Below, piece after piece: positions 55,887-64,000 of a stretch of 64,000 nucleotides of DNA. The notes beneath the pieces were generated by a model. That model made no database searches. It worked only from the letters and a program-made list of their open reading frames with translations, and was not told where the DNA came from. Source of the DNA: Pseudoalteromonas prydzensis (GTDB taxonomy: Bacteria > Pseudomonadota > Gammaproteobacteria > Enterobacterales > Alteromonadaceae); NCBI RefSeq assembly GCF_001661495.1, contig NZ_BDDT01000001.1:124001-188000 (forward strand), in the 5' to 3' direction. Numbering within the stretch: position 1 is the first letter of the stretch; the number at the start of each line of letters is the position of its first letter. The translations under genes and the position numbers were made by a program.

Positions 55887-58541
55887 TTAAAATTTATACT
55901 GGGCGCCGAGTAAGAATCTACGACCATAATTATGAATAGCAAGTGGACGATTGCTATCTGACATACCAGTGCTGTTACTTGACATTGAACGCTGGTCTTC
56001 ATCTGTTAAATTAATTGCTTGAAATACCACATTCAGGTTATCTGTCACATTGTAGCTAAGGTTCAAATCATATTGACCAAAGTCATCAATATACTGGTTT
56101 AACCCTAAATAAGTAGTATAGAAGTATTCAGAGCGATAAGTATATGAAACCCTTGCACTAAAGCCCATATTCTCGTAATACACTGTGGCATTAAAAGTAT
56201 CTTCTGAATTATTAGGCAGCACAGCCTCTTCGCCAGCGGCAATTTGCTCTGCTGTTTGCTCAAGCTCTGCATCAGAGTAGGTATAGTTTGTTTGAATGCC
56301 AAAACCATAACCTAGCTTTTGCGTATAATTAACTTCAAAGCCTGAATTTTCGCCACCCAAACCATTTACTGGCTGAGTGATCAAAAAGGTACGTAGCTCT
56401 TCAAGACCTGTATCAGGATCTGTCCACATCCATTCTTTATCAACGGTGCTATTGGTAATGTATGAATCTATATCTTTGTAGAAGTAAGCTAATGATAAAA
56501 TTGATGACTCATTGAAATACCATTCAGCAGATAAGTCATATTGCGAAGCGCGATATGGTTTTAAATCAGGGTTTCCTTCATTTCCCTTACAACCGCTTGC
56601 TGCGGCACAATAACCACTTTTACGAGCGGATAAAAAGTCATAATCAGGGCGAGACATCACTTTTGCTGCTGCAAAACGTAGGATGAACTCATCACTGTAA
56701 TCATAAGCGATATTTAAACTGGGTAGAAAGTCGTCATAACTAGTAGAAAAACCAACTTCTTCAATATTTTGCGGATCAAAACTACGCCCCGTATATTGTA
56801 GAGACTGCGAGTCAACATCGGTTTTGACTGCTCGTACACCTAAGTTACCGCGAAAATCGCTGAATGAAAATAATGCTTTCACGTAACCTGCAGTAATGGT
56901 TTCTTGTAAATCGTAAGTATAATCTAGGTGCTCATACGGCGCCGTTGACGGTTCGGTTTCTGCAATCCATTTACTGTAAGCTGCATTATCAAATTGCCAT
57001 AAAATGGCATTATCACCGCCCATAAAGTCATTAACTGTGGTAGTTGCAAACTGGCCTAAATTATTGGTACTGCCGTCAGCCCCCTTTTTAGGGTAATTTG
57101 CTTTAATTAAATTTGCAGCTTTACTGTGCTCACGGTATTTAACGCCGGTTTTGATCGCCGTAAAGTAATCATTATCGAGCTGATATTCAAAATCAAATTG
57201 CACATATTTCTCATCTGAATCATTCGCGATATCATTTTTATGATTGTAATCTAAGCGATAATCGGCTGGAGTAAGGGTGTCTGATAATGTAACCTCAGGT
57301 GTGCCATTTTCAATGCTGTACGAGGCGTCTGTGTTCGCATAGTATTCTGAATATACGTCACTTACAGCACCTTCAGCTTTACTATAGCCAAACTGGGTTG
57401 TCAGTGTGTAGTTATCTTTTGCATAGGTAACTTTAATATCGTGAGCTTGAGTTTTAAATTCACCTTGGTATCCGGCATTGCCATAATAACCTAAATTACT
57501 ATGGGCAGGTAACGTCCCAGCAACAACAGTACCATCGACAATATCGGCTTGCTCGATATTGCCAATGTTTTGTAAGATAAAACCACTTGAATAAGTACCG
57601 TACGACTCATGCTCAGATTTTGAATACAAGTTATTAAATACAATATCTAGATTTGCTGAAGGTGCGTATTGCAAGGTAGCCGTAAGCGTATTTAAATCCG
57701 AATCACTGGCGTAGCGGTTATAACCGACCGCCCCAGGGTAATACTCATTATTGCCATCACCATTGGCATCTGTACTACGGTAACCAAATCTTACCTCTTT
57801 ACTGTCTCTTTGGGTGGCGAGTTCTTTGCGCACAAAGCCCACATTAAAACCAAAGTCTTCTGCTTCATTTTTCCAAGAATATAAACCTGAAATATAGGGT
57901 TTAGTTTCATCGGCATTTTCAAAATGAAATGCTTTCACTGACAATGCGGCATAGTTAGATTCACTGTCTAACGGCTTGCGTGTTCTCACCACCACAGTGC
58001 CACCAATAGAACCTTCATCAACATCAGCTTCAGCTGACTTAAACACTTCTAAAGTATCAACTAATTCTGCAGGCAAAAGTGAATAGTTAAAACCACGTGA
58101 TGGACGAGTAATAGATGCCGATGCCGTCGCTGATGCAACACTCTGGCCATTTAATAAGGTAATGTTTAGATGGGGTGCTGTACCACGAATACTGACTCGA
58201 TCACTCTCTCCGCCAAGATCTTTTTCAACTTGCACACCAGGGATGCGCTGTAGGGCATCGGCTACGGTTTGATCCGGAAATTTACCGATATCTTCTGCAG
58301 ATACAGCATCAACAACACTGTTAGCAAAGCGTTTCATATTAAGGCTCTTCTCAACAGACGCTGCGTAGCCTTTTACTTCTATTCGTTCGATATCTTCTTT
58401 TGTTAATTGTTCTTTTGCTAATTGTTCTTTGCCTAGCTGTTCAGCATCATTAGCAAAAGCCGTACTAGAAGCCGAAATAACCAACGTGGCGAGTAATGAT
58501 TTTTTGAATTGAGTTGTAATTGTGTGGAATTTATTATTCAT
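55887..58541 (-). CDS. TonB-dependent receptor
   Basis: Outer-membrane receptor of 884 residues. The signal peptide (about 1-30) is followed by a five-residue repeat tract (QLGKEQLAKEQLTKED), a TonB-box-like IERIEVKGY, the IGKFPD-type plug (EDIGKFPDQTVADALQRIPGVQV; RVSIRGTAPHLNITLLNG) and a barrel ending RRFLLGAQYKF. This IGKFPD plug is shared with the receptors at 14570 and 26956, pointing to carbohydrate-type ligands. It is transcribed towards the GHL10 gene but separated from it by a terminator. The ligand is unknown. Confidence 0.9.
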   Translation of the reverse strand: MNNKFHTITTQFKKSLLATLVISASSTAFANDAEQLGKEQLAKEQLTKEDIERIEVKGYAASVEKSLNMKRFANSVVDAVSAEDIGKFPDQTVADALQRIPGVQVEKDLGGESDRVSIRGTAPHLNITLLNGQSVASATASASITRPSRGFNYSLLPAELVDTLEVFKSAEADVDEGSIGGTVVVRTRKPLDSESNYAALSVKAFHFENADETKPYISGLYSWKNEAEDFGFNVGFVRKELATQRDSKEVRFGYRSTDANGDGNNEYYPGAVGYNRYASDSDLNTLTATLQYAPSANLDIVFNNLYSKSEHESYGTYSSGFILQNIGNIEQADIVDGTVVAGTLPAHSNLGYYGNAGYQGEFKTQAHDIKVTYAKDNYTLTTQFGYSKAEGAVSDVYSEYYANTDASYSIENGTPEVTLSDTLTPADYRLDYNHKNDIANDSDEKYVQFDFEYQLDNDYFTAIKTGVKYREHSKAANLIKANYPKKGADGSTNNLGQFATTTVNDFMGGDNAILWQFDNAAYSKWIAETEPSTAPYEHLDYTYDLQETITAGYVKALFSFSDFRGNLGVRAVKTDVDSQSLQYTGRSFDPQNIEEVGFSTSYDDFLPSLNIAYDYSDEFILRFAAAKVMSRPDYDFLSARKSGYCAAASGCKGNEGNPDLKPYRASQYDLSAEWYFNESSILSLAYFYKDIDSYITNSTVDKEWMWTDPDTGLEELRTFLITQPVNGLGGENSGFEVNYTQKLGYGFGIQTNYTYSDAELEQTAEQIAAGEEAVLPNNSEDTFNATVYYENMGFSARVSYTYRSEYFYTTYLGLNQYIDDFGQYDLNLSYNVTDNLNVVFQAINLTDEDQRSMSSNSTGMSDSNRPLAIHNYGRRFLLGAQYKF

Positions 58542-58791
58542 AGTATAAGCATTTAACCTTTATTATATTTCAAAGTACTTGTACAGCTACTACTGGTTTA
58601 AAGTTGTTAAACCAAGACATAAGTTATCGTTTATCTTTACAGAGTGTTAACTTAGTCATAAAAACACATCAAGTCAATATAAATTATTCCTTGATACGTT
58701 TAATTTTGAAATTTATAATTCCCCAAAATGCTATTTCTTCGCGCTTATGTGAAACAAAAGAAAGGTATAAAATCATTTGAAATAGGCAGCC
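58542..58791. other. promoter region of the TonB receptor gene
   Basis: Roughly 250 AT-rich bases with no gene. With the adjoining pseudogene it makes up the 522-base gap between the receptor and SMP-30 genes. I could not pick a promoter. Confidence 0.4.
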
Positions 58792-59061
58792 TCAAGCTGC
58801 TTTTGCTACGATGGTTTTTGCTTTACGAGGCGTAAAACGCTGTAGGTATGAGTCATCATCTAGCGATTTTTTAGCCATCAATCCAGCGCCAACAAAGCGC
58901 GACTTTGACAGATTCTTGCCAGTTCATAGACTGATGGCCTGAACTTTTTTATAAATTCATAGCCAAAATTCGCTGCAATGAAGGTGACTTTCTGCAAGCC
59001 AACTATAAAAGCGCTCTGTGGTTGCAAAAGACTTGATATTAGACGGTTTAATGTTTGCCAT
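58792..59061 (-). pseudogene. decayed YdeI/OmpD-associated family gene
   Basis: Translating the minus strand from ATG 59061 gives a YdeI-like start (IKSFATTERFYSWLAESH, then SEFWL) stopped by TGA. The homology goes on as YKK in the same frame, then MNWQESVKVALCW-WIDG in a second frame, and returns to the first as KKSLDDDSYLQRFTPRKAKT before a stop at 58792. So there is one nonsense mutation and two frameshifts, and the C-terminal part normal for the family (about 190 residues) is missing. It begins two bases after the SMP-30 stop codon. YdeI-type proteins have been linked to resistance to antimicrobial peptides. Confidence 0.8.
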
Positions 59062-59063
59062 TT

Positions 59064-59924
59064 TTACAACTCAATCACTTCTATCGCGCCACGTTTTTGC
59101 ATAGTGACAAACAGCTTAGTTTGCTGCGCGTTAAATGCCACATTCGTTGGATGCTGTCCTGTTAACGTATAGGTTTGCAATACTTTACCTGCGGGGCTAA
59201 TTTTTAATATTACACCTGCGCCATAACGCGCCACAAACAGGTTACCTTGGTTATCAACACGCATGCCGTCCATACCATGATCAGCAAACTTAATTAACGG
59301 CTGTTTATTGCTGATGTTTAAATCACTATCAAGATCGTATTGCCAAATAACCCGCTGTACACTCTCATTCACGTAGAGCTTACTATTATCGTTATTGACC
59401 GCCACGCCATTGGTGGTGCCCATATTGTCTTCAAGTAATTGCGTGCTGCCATCTGCATTAATGCGCCACAATTTACCGGTACTGTTTACCCAATTTGGAT
59501 CGCTGGCAAACAACGCGCCGCGTTTGGTTATGGCAATGTCATTAGGCTGGTTCATGGTTTTATTATGAGCAAAAACCTCAACGCTTTGACTATTAGCAGG
59601 CACTTTTAAAATATTATGATTAACATAATCAGCTATATATAAATTGCCTTGGCTATCAAATTGCAAACCATTACCAACGCTGTCATTTGGTAGTTTAATA
59701 AATAACTGGGCGTTACCATTACTATCTACCTTACCAATCGTGCCTTGCTCAGCAAAATTAACCGCATATAAATGTTGTTTATAAAATACCGGCCCCTCTA
59801 CGCCTTGAGTAAAAGTATTATCAGCAACAAAGTCGCGACTGCTATTAGTTGTTGTATTAGTTGCTAAACTGGCGGAACTTAATAAAAGTGCCGCCCAGCT
59901 CAAACCACAGATCATCGCTTTCAT
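59064..59924 (-). CDS. exported SMP-30/gluconolactonase-like protein
   Basis: A 286-residue beta-propeller of the SMP-30/Gluconolactonase/LRE family. The signal peptide (about 1-21, ending SLA-TN) places it in the periplasm. NHL-type repeats recur: GLQFDSQGNLYIADYVNHNILKV, DIAITKRGALFASDPNW, VAVNNDNSKLYVNES and RVDNQGNLFVARYGAGVILKI (read in parts). Asn and Asp residues in PNDIAI, TTNGVAVN and DGMRVD match the metal-binding positions. It probably hydrolyses a lactone or similar; the substrate is unknown. It lies 13 bases after the 141-residue gene, as one unit with it. Confidence 0.85.
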   Translation of the reverse strand: MKAMICGLSWAALLLSSASLATNTTTNSSRDFVADNTFTQGVEGPVFYKQHLYAVNFAEQGTIGKVDSNGNAQLFIKLPNDSVGNGLQFDSQGNLYIADYVNHNILKVPANSQSVEVFAHNKTMNQPNDIAITKRGALFASDPNWVNSTGKLWRINADGSTQLLEDNMGTTNGVAVNNDNSKLYVNESVQRVIWQYDLDSDLNISNKQPLIKFADHGMDGMRVDNQGNLFVARYGAGVILKISPAGKVLQTYTLTGQHPTNVAFNAQQTKLFVTMQKRGAIEVIEL

Positions 59925-59937
59925 TTTATTATTATTC

Positions 59938-60363
59938 CTAATTTAAATTATTACTGGTGAAGATACTTAAGATCGGGTAATTATCTTCGCCAAACGACAA
60001 CGTTAATGTGCGTTGTTCGCCATCATCTAGTTTAATATTATCAGCCAGTGCCATAGGTGCTACTCGCCTGCCATCGGCAAATAACGCCATAATATGCTCG
60101 GCCTGTAAAATACGCGAACCCGAGGCATCATTACGGATTGTTACCACTGCGACTCGGCGGCCTTGTTCACTGCTCATCAGCACAGAGTTAACCACACTAA
60201 AGTCACTATTTTTTGGCCTTACTTTGGCATCATTTTCAAAACTGAACGGCATTCCTTGCAACGCAACCTGATCAACTGACAATACTTCGTCATTAGCTTG
60301 CGTGGCAAAACAACTTAAGCCACAGCTCATCAAGGCTAACACCATAAAAGGTTTTATTTTCAT
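59938..60363 (-). CDS. exported hypothetical protein, 141 residues
   Basis: The signal peptide covers about 1-24 (ending TQA-ND). The mature part is an immunoglobulin-like beta domain: FSFENDAKVRPKNSDFSVVNSVLM, VAVVTIRNDASGS, ALFADGRRVAP and DDGEQRTLTLSFG. It resembles the small exported domains that follow or precede enzymes as accessory proteins, but I do not recognise a family. It is coupled to the SMP-30 gene. Its start codon overlaps a broken upstream reading frame (ATGA), so it was probably once part of a longer operon. Confidence 0.6.
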   Translation of the reverse strand: MKIKPFMVLALMSCGLSCFATQANDEVLSVDQVALQGMPFSFENDAKVRPKNSDFSVVNSVLMSSEQGRRVAVVTIRNDASGSRILQAEHIMALFADGRRVAPMALADNIKLDDGEQRTLTLSFGEDNYPILSIFTSNNLN

Positions 60364-60452
60364 TTCATTCCTTCGTTAACAGCATCAATTTGAAGTCCAG
60401 TCATATGTGTCTCAAGGTACTCAAAGCGAAAGCTTGGATCGGAAACAAAGAG
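60360..60452 (-). pseudogene. 3' end fragment of a truncated gene
   Basis: An open frame with no start, ending in a TGA that overlaps the start of the 141-residue gene (ATGA), the mark of a former co-translated neighbour. The readable part, DPSFRFEYLETHM-GLQ-DAVNEG, weakly recalls the segment before the second-catalytic region of GH1 beta-glucosidases, but it is too short to name. Its upstream part is missing, replaced by the sequence of the next fragment. Confidence 0.45.
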
Positions 60453-60565
60453 TTATTACCATATCTTTTCGTACCATCTGGAACAATTTTTATATTCCCA
60501 TCTTCAATTTGGTCCGCACAATTACAATGTCGGTTAAACCAAATTTTATCTACAAACTCGTCCAT
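60401..60565 (-). pseudogene. 54-residue remnant of a small conserved hypothetical gene
   Basis: ATG 60565 to TGA 60401. The first ~30 residues (MDEFVDKIWFNRHCN, then IEDGNIKIVPDG) resemble a small hypothetical protein often found beside helicase or restriction genes, whose members begin FVDEIWYNRH and end GPWDDFEWGMINGKLSALRW. Here that end is lost and the frame runs into unrelated sequence. Overlapping the previous fragment in another frame, it marks a junction near 60440-60480. Confidence 0.5.
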
Positions 60566-60636
60566 TGCGTTGAGAATTTCACTTAAGCCACGAGTTTCCT
60601 CTGGACTTTCCTTAAGTTCGTTTTGTTTTGAGCTGC

Positions 60637-63600
60637 CTATTCAACTAACAAAAGCCACTGCTCAAATTGCTTAATAGTAGTTTCATGCTTTCTTTTTAAG
60701 CCCAATTCAGAGCACATCTCTTCTACTGGATTTGAGCTATTATTAGTTTTAGCAAAAGTAGCTAACCCAAGCGCTTCCTCATAAGCTAGCTCTTTCCAGT
60801 TTCTCTCGTATCCAAACGCATTTAGACCTCGCCATTGTATTAATTCACACGTATCTTCAGGTGATGGCCAAATCGTTGGCGAATAGCCTTCATTTTCTTT
60901 AATTCCTGCCCATGGGGTTAAAAGCTCACGAATATAATCAACTTGCTTTTTACTTGTTCGAGTTAACCCATGTAAATTTGCAACCTCTAAAGCAAGCGTA
61001 TGCAAGGTGATGCCCGGCCTTTCTTTTAATGTTTCCTTCGCTATGTTTATTAAGCGAGCCTTATATTCCGTTTTAAAATAATTATTTGCATCGAATTCAT
61101 CATTTACCAATTGTTCTGTGCTTTTAGATGAAAAACTTTCGTTTTCATTCGATATGATAGTGCCGCGCTCCATTTTCATTTTTTCATCTAAATTATGGCT
61201 CACTTCTGCTTCTGCTTCTGCTTCTGCTTCTGCTTCTGCTTCTGCTTCTGCTTCTGCTTCTGCTTCTGCTTCTGCTTCTAACAGTCTGTCTTTTTCTCTT
61301 TCAATATCAAGTATTTCATTTAACTTAAAATCTAGCTTTTTAATAGCTGCTGCCGCATCAACAAAATAATCTGTCGACCATAGTCTAACGATATTCCAGC
61401 CTAAGCTTTCGAGTATAATTTGCCTAACTCGATCTCTATCCCTAGCAGCTGGGGAACTATGGTATGTCGCACCGTCACACTCAACTCCAGAAATGTAGCA
61501 ACCGGCTTTGTCTGGATGAAGAATACCTAAATCAACTTTAAACTTACTGACACCAACTTGTGTTTGCACTTTCCAACCCAACTGGCGTAAGTCGTTTGCC
61601 ACTGCTTGTTCAAAATCACTATCAAATTGATCAACTCCATATTGAGCAGTGACAGTTTCTGCAAGTGATATTGGGCCTCTTTCAGCAAACTCTAAGTAAT
61701 GTTTTAGATGCTCAATGGCTGTGGAAGAAGTACGGCTCAAATCAATCATTGAAGAGCTGAAGCTACTAAATACCACGACCTCAGTTGTTGCCCGAGTAAT
61801 AGCTACATTTAGCCTACGTTCGCCACCTTGTTTATTTAGCGGACCAAAATTCATACTCATAGTCTTCGCATCAGGCTCAGTAGGACCGTACCCTAAGCTA
61901 AGCATGATAATATCTCGCTCATCCCCTTGTACTGACTCTAAGTTTTTAACAAAAACAGGTTCACTTATTTCAGATTCATGGAAAAACTTTTCAATATCAG
62001 GGTTATTTCGCCTAGCATCGTCTAACAAATCTTCAATAGTGCGTTGTTGCTCACTATTTAATGTTACGACACCTATTGATTGTTTTTGTGATTGCTTATC
62101 AAGTAAACGTCTTGTAATTTCGTGAACAACGGCTTGTGCTTCTTTAACATTATTTCTGCCTTTACCTTTTGCATATAGACCATTAACTTTATGCAAGGAG
62201 ACTGCGGATTTTTTGGTTTCTGATGAGGGATAAGTCACTAATGAGTTTTCGTAATACTTACTATTTGAAAATGCAATAAGAGTCTCGTGTTTGCTGCGGT
62301 AATGACCCATAAGCCTTTTAAGTGGTAATCGTGCAGCTAAAGCTTGATCTAAAATAGACTCAAGATCTTCTTCATCAGGGGCATCAGATGTACCAGCTGA
62401 GAAAAAATTTGTTGGAGGCATTTGCTTTGGATCACCAACAATAATAACATTTCGGCCTCTTGCAATAGAGCCAACTGAATCCCATGTTGTCATTTGCGAC
62501 GCTTCATCAAAAACAACTAAATCAAACCCTTTGAAGTCTGCTGGTAAAAATTGAGCTACTGACAGTGGCGACATCATCATGCATGGTGTTAGCTCTAGTA
62601 ATGATTCGCCTAACTCATTGATTAAAGAACGAATTGGAATGTGCCGTGTTTTCTTCTGAATCTCTTTTGCTAAAACACCAAAACGCTGATCATTTTTAGA
62701 GTCTTTAATTTCCTTACTAGGTGCTCTATTCGAAGCAAGTGCAATAATATATTCACTGGTTATCTTTGCTATTTTTTCATCTAACTTACAAAAAGCTTCA
62801 ATTGTTGCTTCATGGGTTGAAGCTTTAAACTCTCTTAGTATATGACTTTCATCAATCATAAGCGGAGCCAACCAGCTATAATAAGCCAACTGAAATTGCT
62901 CAGATAACTCTGAAGATGTTACAACACCTGTGCTTAACGCTTGCTCAACTGTCTTAAGACCAACACTACAAATATCAGCTCGTGCGCTGTTCCACTCACA
63001 CCAGCTTTTTAACTTTGTTTGATTTTTAGTGACTTTAGCTAGTGACTCGCTCAGTTCAACCAAATTTGAATCCAAAGAAACGACAATATTAAAGTCGACC
63101 AAATCTTTTTGTACTTTTTCAAATTTATTATATGCAGAGTTAAATTCACCTAATGCTGAAGCCAACAGTGAATTATCTAAATAATCTCTGCCATCTACGA
63201 AATGTTTATTTATGAGGATAAGAATATTTGTTGGATCATTTGAAAGAGGAAAAACTTCGTTTAACTTAGCTTTCACTAATCGACCAAATTCAGCTATATC
63301 TACTAACTCTTCTGAAGTTGTTGACCAACCTTTCCAAATATTCATATTTTCAAGCTCAGTTACATCTTTAATAATTCCTTCAGCAATATCTTTGGCTTGT
63401 AAGAGAGTCGGTAAATCGGATAAATTATTAAACTTATGAACCCCTAGGCTTTTTGCTTGTCCATTAATCTTCCACTTAGCAAAAACAGTTTTAAACCAAC
63501 TATTACCCGCAGTCTCATACTTTGAGTTCCACTCTCTAATTGGGGCAGTTAATAATAGCTTTTCCGTTATCGAACTACCTTGCTTACTAATTAATTCATC

Positions 63601-64000
63601 TAGCTTTTCTTTGCGTGTAGCAATATCTTCAATTAACTGCAATCGTTCATTAAAACCCGACTTCAAAACAAAAGAAATATTACGGGCTTTAGCTAACTCT
63701 TTTAACTCATGTAATGACTGTAAGGCGGACAAGCTGTTACCGATTATATCTGGAGCTTTTAACTCTAAAAGCGCTAAAATAGCATTAAATTGCGTGGAGA
63801 TCCCCTCAAATTCAGTGTTCCATTCACCAATTTTTTGCACAAGCTGACTTTGCCAAGTATTTGACCATGAGGAAGCATTCACACAGGAAAAGCTTGTAGT
63901 ATCAAGTTCATGAACATCATCAAATGCAATCTTAAGCTGTAAAACAGCATTATTTAATGCATCTAGGTCATTTTCTAACGTTTTATCAGCACCTAGTTCA
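60637..64000 (-). CDS. partial DUF4011/DUF3320-type SF1 helicase-nuclease, Hhe-like
   Basis: The C-terminal 1120 residues of a larger protein; the frame stays open to the window edge, and the GTG at 63882 is not its start. It has a long helical region (about 62.6-64.0 kb), then SF1 motifs: VFDEASQMTTW (motif II), VGDPKQMPPTNFF (III), MGHYRSKHETL (IV), VQGDERDIIMLSLGYG (V) and RRLNVAITRATTEVVVF (VI). The Walker A motif lies beyond the edge. Next comes a Vsr-fold/MTES_1575-type nuclease (about 61330-61640; KVDLGILHP, ISGVECDGATYHSSPAARDRDRVRQ, LGWNIVRLWS). After a Glu-Ala repeat, a DUF3320-like domain ends the protein. This architecture resembles the DUF4011-helicase-Vsr (Hhe) antiphage protein. 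Confidence 0.85.
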   Translation of the reverse strand, partial: ELGADKTLENDLDALNNAVLQLKIAFDDVHELDTTSFSCVNASSWSNTWQSQLVQKIGEWNTEFEGISTQFNAILALLELKAPDIIGNSLSALQSLHELKELAKARNISFVLKSGFNERLQLIEDIATRKEKLDELISKQGSSITEKLLLTAPIREWNSKYETAGNSWFKTVFAKWKINGQAKSLGVHKFNNLSDLPTLLQAKDIAEGIIKDVTELENMNIWKGWSTTSEELVDIAEFGRLVKAKLNEVFPLSNDPTNILILINKHFVDGRDYLDNSLLASALGEFNSAYNKFEKVQKDLVDFNIVVSLDSNLVELSESLAKVTKNQTKLKSWCEWNSARADICSVGLKTVEQALSTGVVTSSELSEQFQLAYYSWLAPLMIDESHILREFKASTHEATIEAFCKLDEKIAKITSEYIIALASNRAPSKEIKDSKNDQRFGVLAKEIQKKTRHIPIRSLINELGESLLELTPCMMMSPLSVAQFLPADFKGFDLVVFDEASQMTTWDSVGSIARGRNVIIVGDPKQMPPTNFFSAGTSDAPDEEDLESILDQALAARLPLKRLMGHYRSKHETLIAFSNSKYYENSLVTYPSSETKKSAVSLHKVNGLYAKGKGRNNVKEAQAVVHEITRRLLDKQSQKQSIGVVTLNSEQQRTIEDLLDDARRNNPDIEKFFHESEISEPVFVKNLESVQGDERDIIMLSLGYGPTEPDAKTMSMNFGPLNKQGGERRLNVAITRATTEVVVFSSFSSSMIDLSRTSSTAIEHLKHYLEFAERGPISLAETVTAQYGVDQFDSDFEQAVANDLRQLGWKVQTQVGVSKFKVDLGILHPDKAGCYISGVECDGATYHSSPAARDRDRVRQIILESLGWNIVRLWSTDYFVDAAAAIKKLDFKLNEILDIEREKDRLLEAEAEAEAEAEAEAEAEAEAEAEAEVSHNLDEKMKMERGTIISNENESFSSKSTEQLVNDEFDANNYFKTEYKARLINIAKETLKERPGITLHTLALEVANLHGLTRTSKKQVDYIRELLTPWAGIKENEGYSPTIWPSPEDTCELIQWRGLNAFGYERNWKELAYEEALGLATFAKTNNSSNPVEEMCSELGLKRKHETTIKQFEQWLLLVE
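61204..61279. repeat. hexamer tandem repeat encoding Glu-Ala in the helicase gene
   Basis: Twelve perfect copies of TTCTGC on the plus strand (61204-61275) plus a partial unit. On the minus strand they encode Glu-Ala repeats between the nuclease and DUF3320 domains. Six-base units keep the frame whatever the copy number. Confidence 0.95.

Noticed and set aside
60390..60674. 94-codon plus-strand frame at the island edge
   Set aside because: Opposite the two gene fragments, which show family resemblance on the minus strand; no ribosome binding site.
61118..61369. Plus-strand Ser-Ala repeat protein opposite the helicase gene
   Set aside because: It is the antisense reading of the Glu-Ala repeat; the minus strand carries conserved motifs on both sides.

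Overview
The window looks like a chromosomal segment of a marine gammaproteobacterium of the Pseudoalteromonas type (Alteromonadales). The grounds are the AT-rich DNA, four large TonB-dependent receptors for polymer-derived ligands, and the housekeeping run ndk-rlmN-pilW-rodZ-ispG-hisS-yfgM-bamB-der. I assigned the genus from gene content only, with no search.

Left part (1-5300): astB of arginine catabolism behind a small HTH gene, a DUF4382 lipoprotein, an MscS-type channel and a short-chain dehydrogenase. The region 5284-17509 is the most coherent metabolic unit. On the minus strand lie a PLP enzyme of the D-serine dehydratase/D-threonine aldolase type, an RpiR regulator, an N-acyl-D-amino-acid deacylase, RidA, a sodium-solute symporter, a 2-keto-3-deoxygluconate kinase and a periplasmic GH20 hexosaminidase. 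A TonB-dependent receptor is divergent from them. Together they spell out a route for N-acetyl-D-glucosaminate (the oxidised end of LPMO-cleaved chitin): uptake, deacetylation, dehydration/deamination to 2-keto-3-deoxygluconate, then phosphorylation. A 265-bp MITE-like element splits the gene row between ridA and the symporter.

Middle part (17.7-35 kb): single genes and pairs. They include a carboxylesterase lipoprotein, a cysteine-free Sir2 protein, a GGDEF cyclase, an NAD(P)-binding oxidoreductase with a divergent LysR regulator, a SulP transporter with a tandem Usp protein, a DJ-1/PfpI protein with a ribbon-helix-helix protein, a second TonB receptor, the ferredoxin YfhL, a HipBA toxin-antitoxin pair with two mirror-image operators, the tRNA hydroxylation protein TrhP and a soluble PAS chemoreceptor. 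The housekeeping operon runs from 35.4 to 46.1 kb. Its PilW homologue carries two extra LysM domains, and a seven-copy heptamer repeat follows der.

Right part (46-64 kb): a VOC protein, small unknowns, a DUF4202 protein, a thioredoxin-fold protein and a thiolase. After these comes a group that fits scavenging of peptidoglycan fragments: anhydro-MurNAc kinase, two TonB receptors and a DigH/GHL10-type glycan hydrolase lipoprotein. Beyond a decayed YdeI-family pseudogene and an SMP-30 protein, the last 3.6 kb looks like foreign DNA joined to older sequence: broken gene ends at 60360-60565, then a large SF1 helicase-nuclease protein (DUF4011/DUF3320 type, resembling the single-gene Hhe antiphage protein). 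That gene runs off the right edge and contains a (GAAGCA)12 repeat encoding Glu-Ala. I saw no rRNA, tRNA, CRISPR array or complete insertion sequence.
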